DNA of 64,000 nucleotides from Trichodelitschia bisporula (lineage: Eukaryota; Ascomycota; Dothideomycetes; Phaeotrichales; Phaeotrichaceae): assembly GCA_010356995.1 (NCBI GenBank), contig ML996689.1:1757979-1821978 (forward strand), written 5' to 3'. The notes beneath the pieces were generated by a model. The model did not search any database. It saw only the letters and a list, made by a program, of their open reading frames with translations, and was not told where the DNA came from. Shown in pieces: positions 34,990 through 46,524 of the stretch (positions within the stretch are counted from its first letter, which is position 1; each line of letters opens with the position of its first letter). The translations under genes and the position numbers were made by a program.

Positions 34990-36838
34990 ATGTCCGCCGC
35001 AGCCCTCTCCCCAACCCCCCTCTACCCAACGCGACCTTCCCGCCCTCCCCGCCAGCGTCACTCTCCGCTCTCCGCCCTCGTCCAGTCCTCTGGCTTCGCG
35101 TCTGCTGCTCAACCGTTGCGCAGCATGGCCGTTGGCGACTCGGACGACGATGAAGACCTCCAGCCCCCGCCTCAACTCAGCGCGCTCGGCCGCTCAGTCC
35201 TAGAACACGACGCCGACTCGCGCGCCGATGCATCTCCCCGACCGCGCGTCTCCCGTTTACGCATTAGCCGAGGTGGTGAAGAAGACAATCACGACAATGC
35301 GACCCCCGCACCGAGCGTCCGCGTCAAGCGCGTCGGATTGCAGGGTGCTCCTGTGCGGAGAGCGCGCCGCACGCCCCAGTCCGTGGACTCGGAGCCGCCT
35401 GCTTTTGATCCAAAGGCAGATCAGGAGAATGCGCCTGTGCCTGGGACGGTGGCGCGGGATCCGGTGCGCGAGAAAGTGGACAGCATGATGAAGGGCGTGT
35501 CCGAGAAAGCGGCAGACCCCGGCAGCATCATGAAGCCCGTTGTATCCGTGATGCCCGTACGGGAAAAGCCGGTCCCGCTCGGAGTGGCATCAACAAACAC
35601 GCCGCACCGGCCCGCGCCGCCGCCGCCGCCGAAGATGAGCGTTATTGAGGCTGCGACGGCGCAGGCGGGCGCTGCGACGGCGAGGCGGAAGAAGGGGAAG
35701 GGGTATTTCCTTGTTAATGGGATTCGGTACATGCAGGTTGCGAAGATAGGGAGGGGGGGGAGCGCGGATGTGTACCAGGTTATGGCGGAGAATGGGAAGA
35801 TGTTTGCGTTGAAACGCGTGAAGCTGGAGGGCGCGGAGCAGGCGGCGGTTGCGGGGTATAAGGGGGAGATTGATTTGCTGCGCAAGTTGCAGGATGTGCA
35901 TCGCGTGGTGCAGTATTTTGATCATCATATGGATGAGGAGAAGAAGTGTCTCCTTGTGGTAGGTCTCATTTTCGTACCTCTGAACATTCCGCTGACGGAC
36001 TCAGCTCATGGATCTGGGCGACGCGGATCTCGGCACCGTGTTGCGAGGGAAGATGGACCCGGAAGCGCTGGGCGGCGCAGAGGCACGGCTTGACATCACC
36101 TTCACGCGCTTCTACTGGCAAGAAATGCTCGAATGCGTCGCCGCCATCCACGAGCAAAACGTCGTGCACTCCGACCTCAAACCCGCCAACTTCCTGCTCG
36201 TGCGGGGCCAACTCAAACTTATCGACTTCGGGATAGCAAACGCCATCGACATCGAGCACACCGTCAACGTGCACCGCGACAGCCACATCGGGACCCCGAA
36301 TTACATGTCCCCGGAGAGTCTGCAGGACAGCAGCGCGAGCTCCGCCGCCGCGTCGGGGTCGGGTGTTGCGGTGAGCATGGGCAAGTTGATGAAGCTGGGC
36401 AAGCCGAGCGATGTGTGGAGTCTGGGGTGCATACTGTATCAGATGGTGTACGGCCGCCCGCCATTCGGACATATCCCCAACCAGCTCCATCGCGTGATGG
36501 CGATTATCAACCCAGCCATCGAAATCAACTACCCCGACACCGGGATCGGCGGCGTGTCTATCCCGCCCGAACTCAAGCGCACACTGCGGAGCTGTCTAAA
36601 CCGGGATCCAGCGCAGCGGCCCACGGTACGCGATCTCCTCTCCTCCACCGACCCATTCACGCACCCGGAGGCCTGTCCCGAGCTGCGCATCAGCGAGGAC
36701 CTGCTCGGACAGGTGATTTGGAACATAAGCCGCCGCTTCAGGGACGGCAGCAAGCCGACGCCGACGGACGACGAGATCCGCAGTTACGCGCATAGCTTCT
36801 ATGGGAAGATACGCGAGTTGACGGGGCAGGGGCGGTGA
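34990..36838 (+). CDS. MPS1: Mps1/TTK-type dual-specificity spindle checkpoint kinase
   Basis: Exons 34990-35958 and 36005-36838 (46 bp intron) encode 600 residues. The first 235 residues are disordered and Ser/Pro-rich. The kinase domain begins GIRYMQVAKIGRGGSADVYQV and has the ATP lysine in FALKRVKL. The catalytic loop is VVHSDLKPANFL (Asp about 380), with IDFGIANAI, and an activation segment with HIGTPNYMSPESL. HSDLKP, the IANAI stretch and NYMSPE are specific to Mps1/TTK. The kinase acts at kinetochores in the spindle checkpoint and in spindle-pole duplication. A Ser/Ala/Gly-rich insert (SSASSAAASGSG) follows the SPE motif. The start is the first ATG of a good coding frame, MSAAALSP. Confidence 0.95.
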
Positions 36839-37094
36839 TTCTTAGCGGCGCTTTGGGGTGGTTTCTTTGGGGCGGGGGGTTTTGAATAAGGCGTTTTCTT
36901 TTCCCGCGGATTCTTGTTGCGGAGGGCGTTTTGAAGGGGAGGGGTTTTGCACATCGTTGGGCGGAGTTCAGTTTACACCGTTGAGGTGGTTCAGTTTACG
37001 CGTGATGGCGGAATCCGGACTTGTAATTCATACCACTGTGACTATCTACTGCCTGCAACGCCAGACGCCCGATACCAGTCCTGAATTCCAACTT

Positions 37095-37929
37095 TTAAAT
37101 TAAGAGCACGGCGTTGATGCAGCCGTCGTTTTCGGGGTTGTTGGTGATTTGAGCCCATCTAGATGATATTAGCCTTGCACTAGAAGGGGGGGTGAGAAGA
37201 GACTTACCGTCCCCACACAACCTTGCCGCCCGCCGTCACCAGCCCCAACTCGCTGACATTGACCTCGATGATCGTACCCTTCGTCAACACGCCCAGCTGC
37301 GTGTACATCGGGTTCTGCGGGTTCTTCTTGACGCTGATGATAGGAAGTTGGACCGTGACGCCGAGCTCCGTGTGCGTTACATTGGCCTTCTTGTACCGCA
37401 GACCCATAGGACGAATAAAACGTTCGTACTTGACAGGCCTCCGCGTAAAATCCGGCCCAACAAAAGTCGGCTTCGTAATCATACGCTTCCACCCCTTCTT
37501 CGCAATCTTCTTCCCCGTCTTCACAATCTTGAAAACCTCCGCCTCCGCAATCCCCCTAACCTTCGGCAACGGCACACTAAACTTCGCCGCCTTCTCCGCG
37601 CGCTTCTGCTTAATCTGACTACTCAGTGCCTTGGCGTTTGTCGGATTCGCCCTATCCAGCAAATACTGCGGCAAGGCCGTCGTACTCTCCTCCGGCTTCG
37701 CAGCGGCCTTGACATTGCGCTCCTCGTGCGCCCGCAGCTTCTGCTTCAGCTGGATCTTCTCCTTGCGTCTTGTCTCGGCGTATTGTTTCGCGCGCAGCCC
37801 GCGCAGGTTCTGCGCTTTGGCGGCGGTGGCGTGGCCCTCACGGGCGGCGCGTTTGCGGGTGCGTTCTTCGTGGTCGAGGCGCCGGCCGAATTGCTTTGTG
37901 AAGCGCTCCATGTACTCGTTTTGCGGCAT
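37095..37929 (-). CDS. NSA2: Ribosome biogenesis protein Nsa2 (eS8-like, 60S assembly)
   Basis: Exons 37929-37208 and 37158-37095 (49 bp intron with GTAAGT, CTAATA-type branch, CTAG) encode 261 residues, the same length I recall for yeast Nsa2. The sequence starts [23 protein letters not shown], continues through a Lys/Arg-rich middle (ILxxx-like [18 protein letters not shown]), and has the eS8-like barrel with [22 protein letters not shown]. It ends [16 protein letters not shown]. Nsa2 binds pre-60S particles and is required for 27S pre-rRNA processing. It is divergent from the bL21m gene. An assembly gap lies just 20 bp upstream of the start codon. Confidence 0.95.
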
Positions 37930-38197
37930 GGTGGCGGTTGGGGGGGGGNNNNNNNNNNNNNNNNNNNNNNNNNTGGGTTGGTGATTGAGGTGCTGTTGGT
38001 GAGGGAGGGCGAGGTTGGTGGTGGTGAGAAGTCGAAATCTTGGCGGGGCCGGGGTTGAAAAAAGTTTCGCCGTGGTTGGGCCGGTTGAACTGCGGTGCGG
38101 GCTGGGGGGTGGACGACTTGTGAGCATCGACGGATATAGCAATTGAGTGTATGTATGTCTATCTGGAGGCTTCTGTATACGGCTAATTCGGAGCAGC
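37930..38197. promoter_or_regulatory. Bidirectional promoter, NSA2 / mitochondrial bL21m
   Basis: The start codons are about 270 bp apart (including the gap) and face away, so both genes share it. No TATA box is evident. Confidence 0.6.
37949..37973. other. Assembly gap (25 N) beside a G run
   Basis: A run of Ns follows nine or more Gs, 20 bp upstream of the NSA2 start. Scaffold-gap length is arbitrary. It interrupts the shared promoter, not coding sequence. Confidence 1.
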
Positions 38198-38902
38198 ATG
38201 GCTTCCCTCGCACGTACATTTGCGCCATTTGCGCGCGCCGTTACCAAGCGCCCGCGGCTCGACTTCGTACCACCCCTCCTCCGCAGCATCAGCACGACTT
38301 CACCGATCATAGACACGCCCGCTCCCCCTCCTCAAGTCCGTTCCACAATTCTTAAACAATCTCCACCCGCTCGCATCGCTCCGACACAACCGGCAACCCG
38401 TGCCATCGACCCCGAAATCCACCCCTCAGTCCCCACACTCCTGCCTCTGCTGCGCTCTCAACCACCCTACTACGCCACAATCTGCATCTACGGCAAGCAC
38501 TACCTAGTGACGGCGGGAGATGAAGTGCGGCTCCCGTTCCTGATGCACGGGGTGCAGGCCGGGGACGTGTTGCGGCTGAACCGGGCGGTTCTGCTTGGGT
38601 CGCGGGACTATACGCTCAAGGCGGGGGCGGGGAGTGATGAGGGAAGACGATGGCTGGATGAGCGGCTTTTTGCTATTCGGGCGAGGGTTATAGGGATTGA
38701 GAGTGAGCCGATGCGGATGAAGGAGAAGACGAAGAGGAGGCAGCGGCATGTGCGGACGATCAAGAGCAAGCACAAGTATACAGTTATTCGGATTACCGAG
38801 GTGAATGTCTTGGGGCAGGAGAGATTGATCGGAGCGGCAGAGGAGGGCGCAGTTAGTGGAGAGATTGAGGCAGTCGCTGTTGGGGTGGGAGAGACGGTGT
38901 GA
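38198..38902 (+). CDS. Mitochondrial large-subunit ribosomal protein bL21m
   Basis: An uninterrupted frame of 234 residues. The Arg/Ser-rich N-terminus (MASLARTFAPFARAVTKRPR, with LRSISTT as the likely cleavage site) is a mitochondrial presequence. The bL21 barrel starts YYATICIYGKHYLVTAGDEVRLP and continues with VQAGDVLRLNRAVLLGSRDYTLK. It ends with the basic KRRQRHVRTIKSKHKYTVIRITEV segment that contacts rRNA in this family. An insertion (about residues 150-170) is longer than in bacteria. The C-terminal tail is acidic. The start is the ATG immediately before the presequence; the open frame upstream at 38147 has no presequence character. Confidence 0.93.
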   Translation: MASLARTFAPFARAVTKRPRLDFVPPLLRSISTTSPIIDTPAPPPQVRSTILKQSPPARIAPTQPATRAIDPEIHPSVPTLLPLLRSQPPYYATICIYGKHYLVTAGDEVRLPFLMHGVQAGDVLRLNRAVLLGSRDYTLKAGAGSDEGRRWLDERLFAIRARVIGIESEPMRMKEKTKRRQRHVRTIKSKHKYTVIRITEVNVLGQERLIGAAEEGAVSGEIEAVAVGVGETV

Positions 38903-39460
38903 AGTTGAGATGGCACGGATTCAAGAGCATGGCCAAACTTGAAGGAGCTGGTTGATTGTCACGATGTGTGGCGGGCATGGGCGTTGGCTGCATGGGACCG
39001 GCGCGCTTCAGGAGCCTTGGGGCGGTTCAGATGTCGGTATGTACGAATATCATCCCACAAGAGCTTTACTCTGGCTGTTGTTCTGGGTACGGATGGTGAG
39101 GCGCGACTTCCTCGGTGCATCGCTGGCGGAGGAGAGTACTACGCGACTGGCTACCTCTTGCTGCAATGGATTGACATGATTAGACAGGCGCATTCTTGGC
39201 TTCGCCTCTCTTTGACGTGTCGATGGTGGTGCCTGCCGCCCTGACGATAGCGATTGCCGCCAATTCATGTGAGCACATGTCGACGAGCAAGAGTCCAAGG
39301 CCACCTGAGACAATCGTGCTCGCCCTCTTAGGTATCTTTGCCGACGTCGGGGTTACGACCCCCTCGGGTGGCCCTTCATTCTTGCCATGTACGAGTCTTG
39401 GCTCCCACTGATAAATACCCACGATGAGAACAAACCTTCTCTTCTCTCCCCATCTTCTCC

Positions 39461-39612
39461 CATCAACCTCACCTCTCGTCATCATCCATCAACCTCATCT
39501 CTCATACTCGTACATCAACCTAACACATCAACCTCATCTCTTATCCTCATGCATCAACCTCATCTCTCATCCTCATACATCAACCTCACACATCAACCTC
39601 ATACATCAACGG
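39461..39612 (+). repeat. CATCAACCTCATCTCTCAT pyrimidine-rich repeat leader
   Basis: About six imperfect copies of a 19-27 bp unit (catcaacctcatctctcatc, then variable bases), ending directly before an ATG at 39615. A similar but distinct repeat lies just before the gene at 50381. On the plus strand it is nearly purine-poor, as expected of a transcribed leader. Confidence 0.85.
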
Positions 39613-39614
39613 CT

Positions 39615-40000
39615 ATGACAACAAACATTGCGCTCTGCGATGTCTTTTTCTCCTCACCCAAGGACGGCTTCGTCTCCACCTTGCCATCGTCAGAGCCTTT
39701 GAGGCATGGAAACCGGAACTGCCGATCAAGTCAGCATACTCACGGACCAAGAAAAGGTCGCCTGACACATGAGCTCAAAAGACCTCACTGGACGTCAGCA
39801 CGTTGGGCGGAGTTTCTCTCTGAATTTACTTTCCGCACTTTTGTGAGTAACTATTGATTCGCCCTGCCCCGTGCCGCGGGCTGCCATTTTGCACTTCTCA
39901 CCTTTGCTGACTGGGCTAGTCCCTGCGGATGAAGATTTATGAAGAGTTTGCGCACAAAACGCTGAATCGTCTTCTCTCTCTGAAGTCATGGGCGACGTGA
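39615..40000 (+). CDS. Possible two-exon orphan gene
   Basis: Exons 39615-39842 and 39920-40000 would encode 102 residues. The 77 bp intron has a GTGAGT donor, a TGCTGAC branch and a TAG acceptor. The frame continues through a helical, charged end (RWAEFLSEFTFRTF|SLRMKIYEEFAHKTLNRLLSLKSW). I recognise no family. The CAT-repeat leader ends just before the ATG. It could be a real orphan or part of a decayed gene together with the next candidate. Confidence 0.35.
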
Positions 40001-40147
40001 GCTTTGCACGTGTTACAGCCTTTGCTCATCAGAACTTGGTCGACGAGTCCCTTATACACGAACTTCTTTCCAGCCGCCCACATGGACCTCGAGCGCTTGT
40101 AGCAGTCCGTTGCCGCCAGGCTTGCAAGTCTAACCACCCCGACTTCC

Positions 40148-40539
40148 ATGTGGAAGAGGTTTCATATTGCTGAAAACGACCGGGCTGCAGCGGAGTCGCT
40201 CAAAACGAGGCCGTCGGAGGAAGCAAAAATGGTGCAAGAGTTGAACGGTAGGGTTCGAAGCCTTAGCGTAATGAAATCCACCATGTCATCGAGGCGTCTC
40301 GCCGGTAAGTGCCGTTATTTCAACTGATCCCCATAGTCGCTAAGTCTTACGCAGAAGAAGCCGAATCTATTCAAGCGGAGTTATACGCACCCTCGGGCGA
40401 GTTCACTGTCATCGACCAGATCTACGCTGCGTTCTGTACAATTGTCAAAACGCATATCCGCGTGGTGCGCCATCACCCGCGAGCTGGGATTACGACCCTA
40501 CAGACAATACAGCGGAGTACTACGTCCACGGGATTGTAG
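40148..40539 (+). CDS. Possible orphan gene or gene fragment
   Basis: Exons 40148-40304 and 40337-40539 give 119 residues if a 32 nt intron (GTAAGT ... CTGAT ... CATAG) is used; frame is kept. The text looks helical and coding-like (HIAENDRAAAESLKTRPSE, then AKSYAEEAESIQAELYAPSG). The same frame is open upstream to a stop near 40100, beyond which MDLERL reads like more of the same protein, so this may be the remains of a longer gene. The intron is shorter than usual. No family recognised. Confidence 0.25.
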
Positions 40540-42180
40540 TCTCATCGACTTCTATCTCGAATGATTGACTCTTCCCTGCAACCGTCGACACTGCTTCGTC
40601 AAGATACACCTTTTCCTCGCAGGGTTTTCTGGGAGGCAGTGACTGGACAGACGAGGGCAAGTGCTGGGACCGATCGTTTCTGTATGTAGTTCCCCATTCG
40701 CGCGCGATAAAGACCCATAATCCAGTCTGTTTCAGTCCCAAATTGGTTTTGTCCACTGAGTTGTGAGCCTTTTGCCGCAGATATTTGACAATTTCTTCAA
40801 CCAGACTGCATTTAGCGACCTAACGCCCCAGAACTTTTGCACTTGGCTCGTCTCCTCGAGTTCTCAGAGAAAGTATCAACGGGGAGCAAGAGCTTGAAAG
40901 ACATGAAGCCGGCTTTGAAGGATAAGAGCGAACAAATCATCGATCTTCCTTACTGACCGGCGCCGGACCACGGCGCTGAATCAAAACTAGAGCCGAGTAT
41001 CACCGAAGATGCCCGTTCAAGCCATGAACTATCAGAGTTTAACCTAGGAAAGTCCAGATCTGCCCCGTTCAGCCACAATTAGCGACCAAAATATCCAGCT
41101 TGCCCTCACCCCAGCCTTGTGCGGGGTTCGTTAGTCGTTACCCGGCCGGTCGCATGGGTAGAGTTGGCCAATAATAGCACGCGGGGTCAGGACAGGAGCA
41201 CGCGACGACAATGGTTGATCGACGGCGATGACGGGTTCGCGGGTCAAGATTTGCAATGGGGAGTAAATAGGACGTAAGTTTAATATATGCGGTTGATGTA
41301 CTCTATGCAGTGGTCCGGCTAATAAAAGCTCCTAGAAAATACTCGTCTTACGATGCCTTTTCGTCAAAGCAGAACAAAGGAAGGCTGACGGCAGATCTTA
41401 GCGCACCCTAATGCCGATCGTACTATCTGCAAGCGCAAGCCGCGAAGCTTACCTCGACGGTGCCCAAGAAAGACAGCTGTCAAGCTTCCGCAGTTTGGAT
41501 TCAAGCTCCCCCACTTCGCCGTAAAATCTCACCCGCCCCCGCAGCCGCGCGTAGTCCCCGCCCCCGCATTCCATGCATGAAGTATCCCCGCACGCCACCA
41601 TGTGTCATGGTGGTCATATTCCCCACACGTCGTCCATGTGTGCTGCTTACCGCATCAAATATATCCGAAGGATGGTCCAGGGAGTCGTCCCGCCCCTTCT
41701 TGGGAAGACCTGTAGGTTTCACGGCGGCGGTACAGGAAGAGGTGAAGTCACAGAGTCCGTGTCTCTGCATTTGATATAGAGCGTTGCCGTAACTCCCACC
41801 GCGCGTTGACTGCGGTCGACGAAGGCAGTGCGTGGGAGACCGCGGCCGAGGGATGATCCTCTTACCCTTGGGCCAGTGCTCCACGGTCCATTCTCACTTC
41901 CACCTCGCGACCAGCCGAAGATGCCCACCCCATCACCTCCCCCGCATTCCAGGTACGCGTGGTCAGCCGCACCGTCTGGAATCTGTCCCAGCGCCGAGGC
42001 ACAGTCCGAGGCACAGCGACCCGACCCAGGGGACTGGGAGAAGGAGGGTCAGATCAGTAAACTGATGTGTATAAGAGAGTCTCATCTGATGATAGGAGAA
42101 GAATAACACTGATTGCTGACACTTTTGTCTCTCATCTTCTTAAAAAGGCCGAAACTGCTTGTGAGACTGAGCCGACTTTC

Positions 42181-44367
42181 ATGATGACGAAAGAAGGCGC
42201 ATTGGCCGCCCGCCAGTTCAACTGGCAATGTTACTTCACCTGCTGCGCAGTAGCCATCGGCCAAATTGCCTTCGGGTACCCGGCTTCAATCATTTCCGGT
42301 CCATCACTCCCTCTATCCGCCGCGCAACCCAAACTAATACCCCCTAGTGACCCTCGGAGAGCCCTCCTTCCTCATCTACATGGGCCTAATGGACGCCAAA
42401 ACTGGTAAGCTCACGCACGACGCAAACGGTCTCATCGGCGCCACCTCCGGTGTCTTCCAAGCCGGCGCCACAATAGGCGTGCTCGTAGCTAGCTATATCA
42501 TGGACCGATGGGGCCGGAAGGCGGGTATGGTGTACTGCGCCTTCTTCTCGTTGCTCGGTGGTGCGCTTCTGGCCGGTTCCCGGAATATTGGGATGTTTAT
42601 CGCCGCGCGGTTTTTTGCGGGCATTGGCAGCTGGGGGTTTTTGGCGGTTTGTATGTTGGTTGAGGTGTGGATAATTTGGGTGGAATTGCTGACGGTTGGC
42701 AGCCCCGGTGTACTGCTCGGAGCTGGCTCCGCCGAAGCTTCGGGGGTTCTTTGTGGGGATGAACGGTGTCTGCATTGCATTGGGCTATGCTTTGGCCAGT
42801 TACATGGGAATGGGTACGCTCACTCCTGGGTTTGATCCACGGCTAACAGCTTCAGCGTTTTTCTTCGTCCACTCCGACCAACAATGGCGCGGCCCGCTCG
42901 GAATCGCCCTCGTGTGGCCCTTTGTCATGCTCTTCATTGTGAGTCCGCCATCTGATGGATGCACACATACTGACTCTGCTCAGATCTGTTTTGTCCCCGA
43001 AAGTCCCCGCTGGCTCCTGCTGCAAGGCCGCACAGACAAGGCTCGGGACATCGTTATGCGTCTCCACACCGTGCCGGGCGATGTGGACCAGGAATTTGCA
43101 AGAAGCGAGTTCTACCAAATGCAGAAGCAATGCGAGCTGGATCGCACACTGAATCCGTCATGGGCCGAAATGTTCCGCCGTCCTTCTTACCGCAAGCGTG
43201 TTATCCTCGCCTGTGGTTTTGCGTTCATCGGCCAGTCCACGGCTGTGCTGGTTATTAACAACTATGGGCCGTTGCTCTATGCTAGTTTGGGGTACGATAC
43301 GCATGATCAGCTTGCCTTGGCTTGTGGATGGATTACGGTTGGTGTCATATTCAACGCTGTCGGTGCGAGCTTTATGGACAAAGTAGGAAGACGTCCACTC
43401 ATGATCGCTGGTGTTGTTGGTTGCTGCAGTGAGTCGACGACTTTCTAATGCTCACCTAGTTATCCTCCCTTTCCCAGTATCTTTCGTAATTCTGAACCTC
43501 ACTAACGGCTTCAGTATGCTTGACTATCGAGGCGGCGATGGTGGCGGTCTATGCGAAGGCCGCTACCAACAAGGCTGGACTGTCCATGGGTGTCGCTGCT
43601 TTCTACCTATTCCTTGCAGTCTATTCCATTGGTATAGATGTTGTCGGTGTCGTGTGGTATTCGGAAATGTGAGTGCTTTCCAAGGAGTCCTCAGTTTTCA
43701 GGATGGACCTCCGGATCGCTGCTTACTCCGTGTTGCAGTTTTCCGAATCATATCCGCAGCAAAGGTACGAGCATCTTTCTCTCGGGCACCCGTAAACGAT
43801 CTTGTCTGCTGCTGCTGCTTTTTGGATGATTTTGGGGAAGGAAGAGCCGTCGTCACCGCTCCAAGTGGCTTTTCCCGCTGTGTGGATCCCCGGCATGGGC
43901 CGCCCCGCTCCCGCCCCCACAGCTCCACTTTTCCACGTCCCACCCAGAGAGCTAACGTGTTTCAGGAATTTGCCTTGCCGTTGCGACACTCTCATTGACA
44001 GACCTCGTGTACCTTCAAGCCACCACCACCGCATTCGCCAACATCGGGTGGAAATTCTATTTGGTCCGACCCTTGTCTCCTTCCTGCTTGGGACCTCGGC
44101 TAACTCGCCTAGGTCTTTATCGTCATCACGGCTCTCGGAAGCGTGTGGGCTTTCTTCGTACTGCCGGAGACGAAGGGTATTCCGCTCGAAGAGCTTGCGC
44201 AGATATTCGGCGACACTGATGACATTATGGTGTATGCTGCTGATATCCATGTTGATGCTACCACTCATGAGCTCGTGGTGCAGGAGCATGGGAAGGAGGG
44301 TATACGGCATATTGCGACGGGGGAGAAGAAAGTTGTTCCTGCAGAGCATGTTGAGACTGCTGTTTAG
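42181..44367 (+). CDS. MFS sugar transporter (SP family)
   Basis: Nine exons: 42181-42298, 42348-42650, 42703-42813, 42856-42938, 42984-43428, 43515-43668, 43739-43764, 43966-44063 and 44113-44367. They encode 530 residues. Introns range from 42 to 201 bp, and every junction keeps frame. Sugar-porter marks in order are: FNWQCYFTCCAVAIGQIAFGYPASII (helix 1), DRWGRKAG in loop 2-3, ASYMGMAFFF, PESPRWLLLQGR after helix 6, DKVGRRPLM in loop 8-9 and LPETKGIPLEEL at the end of helix 12. These belong to fungal hexose or alpha-glucoside permeases; the substrate cannot be read. Exon 7 is only 26 nt. Some donors are weak (GTCCAT, GTCCGA). An earlier in-frame Met at 42067 is possible, but homologues start close to the helix 1 motif. 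Confidence 0.85.
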
Positions 44368-44879
44368 GTCTGGAGTCGGGGACAGTGAGGGTTTTCATGC
44401 CACGTGCGGTCATTACGGCGGAGGTCTGCGGCGGGGGGATAGGCCAAAGGGCGGCGGGTACGAGATGATGGAATGGCATGGCGCCGGTAATGGTGGGAAG
44501 CAGTTATGCCTAAACAATGTGAATGGCCGCCTGAGAGGGCTGGTCTTCAGTTGCCTGCCCAAGGAGGGACGGCTGCGTCGCTTTCTGGCCCCGGTCAGTC
44601 TCATTGAACACAATGCACGAATAATATTTTCCACCGGCTTGATGACGAGGCCCAGAGATCCCAGAATGGCACGTGTCACATTTGGAGAGACTTGCAAGAG
44701 CAGAGAGCCAATGGCATTTGCTTGGAGTTCGATACAGAGCGCCCCTTTCCGATGAATAACCACCACGCATGACCCAGTGTGATTGACTAGTCAAAGACCA
44801 TGATAGACCGATCCCCAGACGCCCTATGCCGTACCATTCCCAGACCCGATAACACTTTGACCTGTTTCCCAGAGAGCAC
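44368..44879. other. Convergent intergenic region
   Basis: About 510 bp between the sugar transporter stop and the stop of the minus-strand ORF. Nothing recognised; overlapping ORFs are shadows. Confidence 0.35.
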
Positions 44880-45728
44880 TCATTTGAAGAAGTCCTTGCC
44901 CACTTTGTGCTCTTCATCTTTTGCGTCGCCGTTGATATGTACGTTCTTGACAAGAACAAGTTGACCGGGCTGGGGGTTCTCGATCTGGTGAGTTGCTGAA
45001 AGGAGCGCTAAACCCCGCAGACACTCGACGAAGCCGACCATGAACCTCAGCGGATAGTTCAAAAAGTCCTGCTCAGGGGTCAGTAAATGTCTGCTCCGAA
45101 ATGGATCGAGGGATTTCATCGTGGCCAAGGAATTGCTTACCGACTTGACTGTTCGCACGCGATTTACCATCGCCTGCTCTTTGGTAACCTCTATCCAGCG
45201 CGGCATAATGAGGTAGGCTCCCGGATTGGTGATGTGGTATTGGAGGGTTAGGACTCGCAGGCTCAGCGAGTCGGAGGAAAATGCTTCGCGGAAAATGATT
45301 TTTTGAGGAGCGCCGGAGAGAGTGTTAGGTTTTGTGTGTAAGTGCCAGGTTTTGTGGAGAAAGTTTTGCACGGAGAAGGACACTGTGGGTGAGCAGGGTG
45401 AATGAATTGAGATCCGCCGAGCCGCAGTTGCACGGCCGCGCCGAGGCCTGATTTCTCCACGCATGTTGTCGAGGTAACTAACCGTATAGTATATAGAATA
45501 TAAGGATGCATGCCATCTCTTATACCGGCTTCGATCCGCCCATTCAGGTATACCGGGCGAGATGAGCCTGAGTTCCGCTTCATCGACACAAAGTGGGGGC
45601 TGAGCCGACCGGTTGTGACGGAGACTAAAGCTATCCTGGGCCGCAAATTCGCGTTGGTATTGACAAAATTCTTGGAAGCTCATCGGGTCGAAAAGCGAAG
45701 CGGAGAACTTGACATGGCGCCCGCTCAT
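44880..45728 (-). CDS. Hypothetical protein
   Basis: An open frame of 282 codons with coding-like composition in its second half (e.g. ITNPGAYLIMPRWIEVTKEQA). A canonical intron is possible at 45140-45069: GTAAGC, TTTACTGAC branch, GAGCAG. It is 72 nt and keeps frame, so the protein may be 258 residues, joining TVKS to DFLNYPLRFMVGF. The N-terminal part is less convincing and might contain another intron beginning near 45480. No domain, signal peptide or membrane segment recognised. Confidence 0.45.
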   Translation of the reverse strand: MSGRHVKFSASLFDPMSFQEFCQYQREFAAQDSFSLRHNRSAQPPLCVDEAELRLISPGIPEWADRSRYKRWHASLYSIYYTVSYLDNMRGEIRPRRGRATAARRISIHSPCSPTVSFSVQNFLHKTWHLHTKPNTLSGAPQKIIFREAFSSDSLSLRVLTLQYHITNPGAYLIMPRWIEVTKEQAMVNRVRTVKSVSNSLATMKSLDPFRSRHLLTPEQDFLNYPLRFMVGFVECLRGLALLSATHQIENPQPGQLVLVKNVHINGDAKDEEHKVGKDFFK

Positions 45729-46524
45729 CCTAGTCTTTCACATCCGGATGAGCGATGTAAAATAAGTGAAGTTCACCGCTGCTCTTCTTCAGGTCGTTCC
45801 CCTTCGATCGTGGTTCTGACACCTGCACCTCCTCTTCCACTTCATCTTCTTTATAACGGGTGAGAACAAGTGCATCCGCGCGGTCGAAACACTTGATGTA
45901 AGCCGAATTATGAGATAAAAAAAGCCGGAGCGCATATAACTAGCTCCCGCCGCTAAGTCCGCATGGGACCGGTAGCCACGCATATACGTTGTACTGTGGT
46001 AGTCAAGTGTACCCTGTCCCGTTGTGTTAGATATCGATGTATTCAGTCATATGGAAGGGATTGGCCATAGTTACCATAACTGGCATATCGGGCGACTGCT
46101 AGGAGAGAGCACGGGTACCATTGTCAGGCTCATTGATCGTGGAGTCATGGAGTCATCTCTGCTTTGTCTTTGTTTTCACTTACGTGCTTCAAATTTTTAC
46201 AGCTAGCCATGCCCTGCTCCATTCGTGCTGGGCCTGTGCGCCTGTAAGTGGCTGCTGCAAATGGAAGAGAAGCTTGGACTTTACTTCTGCCACATAGCAT
46301 TTGCCGGCATTCAATGTCATGTGCAAAGGATTCCAGAGACCGCCTTCCTCCTTTGTAGAGCCATTCGCAAAGACGTAGACTCTCAGCGAAGGCGCTTGGC
46401 ACTCGCTTAACTTAACCCAAACTTTCTCCTTCTCAGTTTCTCCTCCATCTCCCACCAACCCCTTTTCCCACACTCACCCATTCTCAAACCAAGATTCATT
46501 TCACCCCCAATTACATACCTCACG
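45729..46524. other. Intergenic region and leader of the first orphan gene
   Basis: About 800 bp without a supported gene. The last 90 bases are pyrimidine-rich (CTCCATCTCCCACC-like) and precede the ATG at 46525, resembling the leaders of the genes at 39615 and 50381. Confidence 0.4.

Larger units (their letters stand above)
38903..42180. other. Accessory intergenic region of 3.3 kb
   Basis: It contains a repeat-rich leader (39461-39612) and two weak multi-exon candidates (39615-40539). From 40540 to 42180 I see no gene. An 8 bp inverted repeat, ccaccatg/catggtgg, spaced by 3 bases, lies near 41598-41616. Confidence 0.4.

Noticed and set aside
37204-38316. Long minus-strand frame through the N gap upstream of NSA2
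   Set aside because: The NSA2 family starts at MPQNEYME; upstream translation crosses the gap and has no conservation signal.
40240-40265. tRNA-like ggttcgaagcc T-arm
   Set aside because: No matching acceptor, D or anticodon arms at the right distance.
43802-44755. 317-codon plus-strand ORF
   Set aside because: Overlaps the last exons of the sugar transporter in another frame; no recognisable content.
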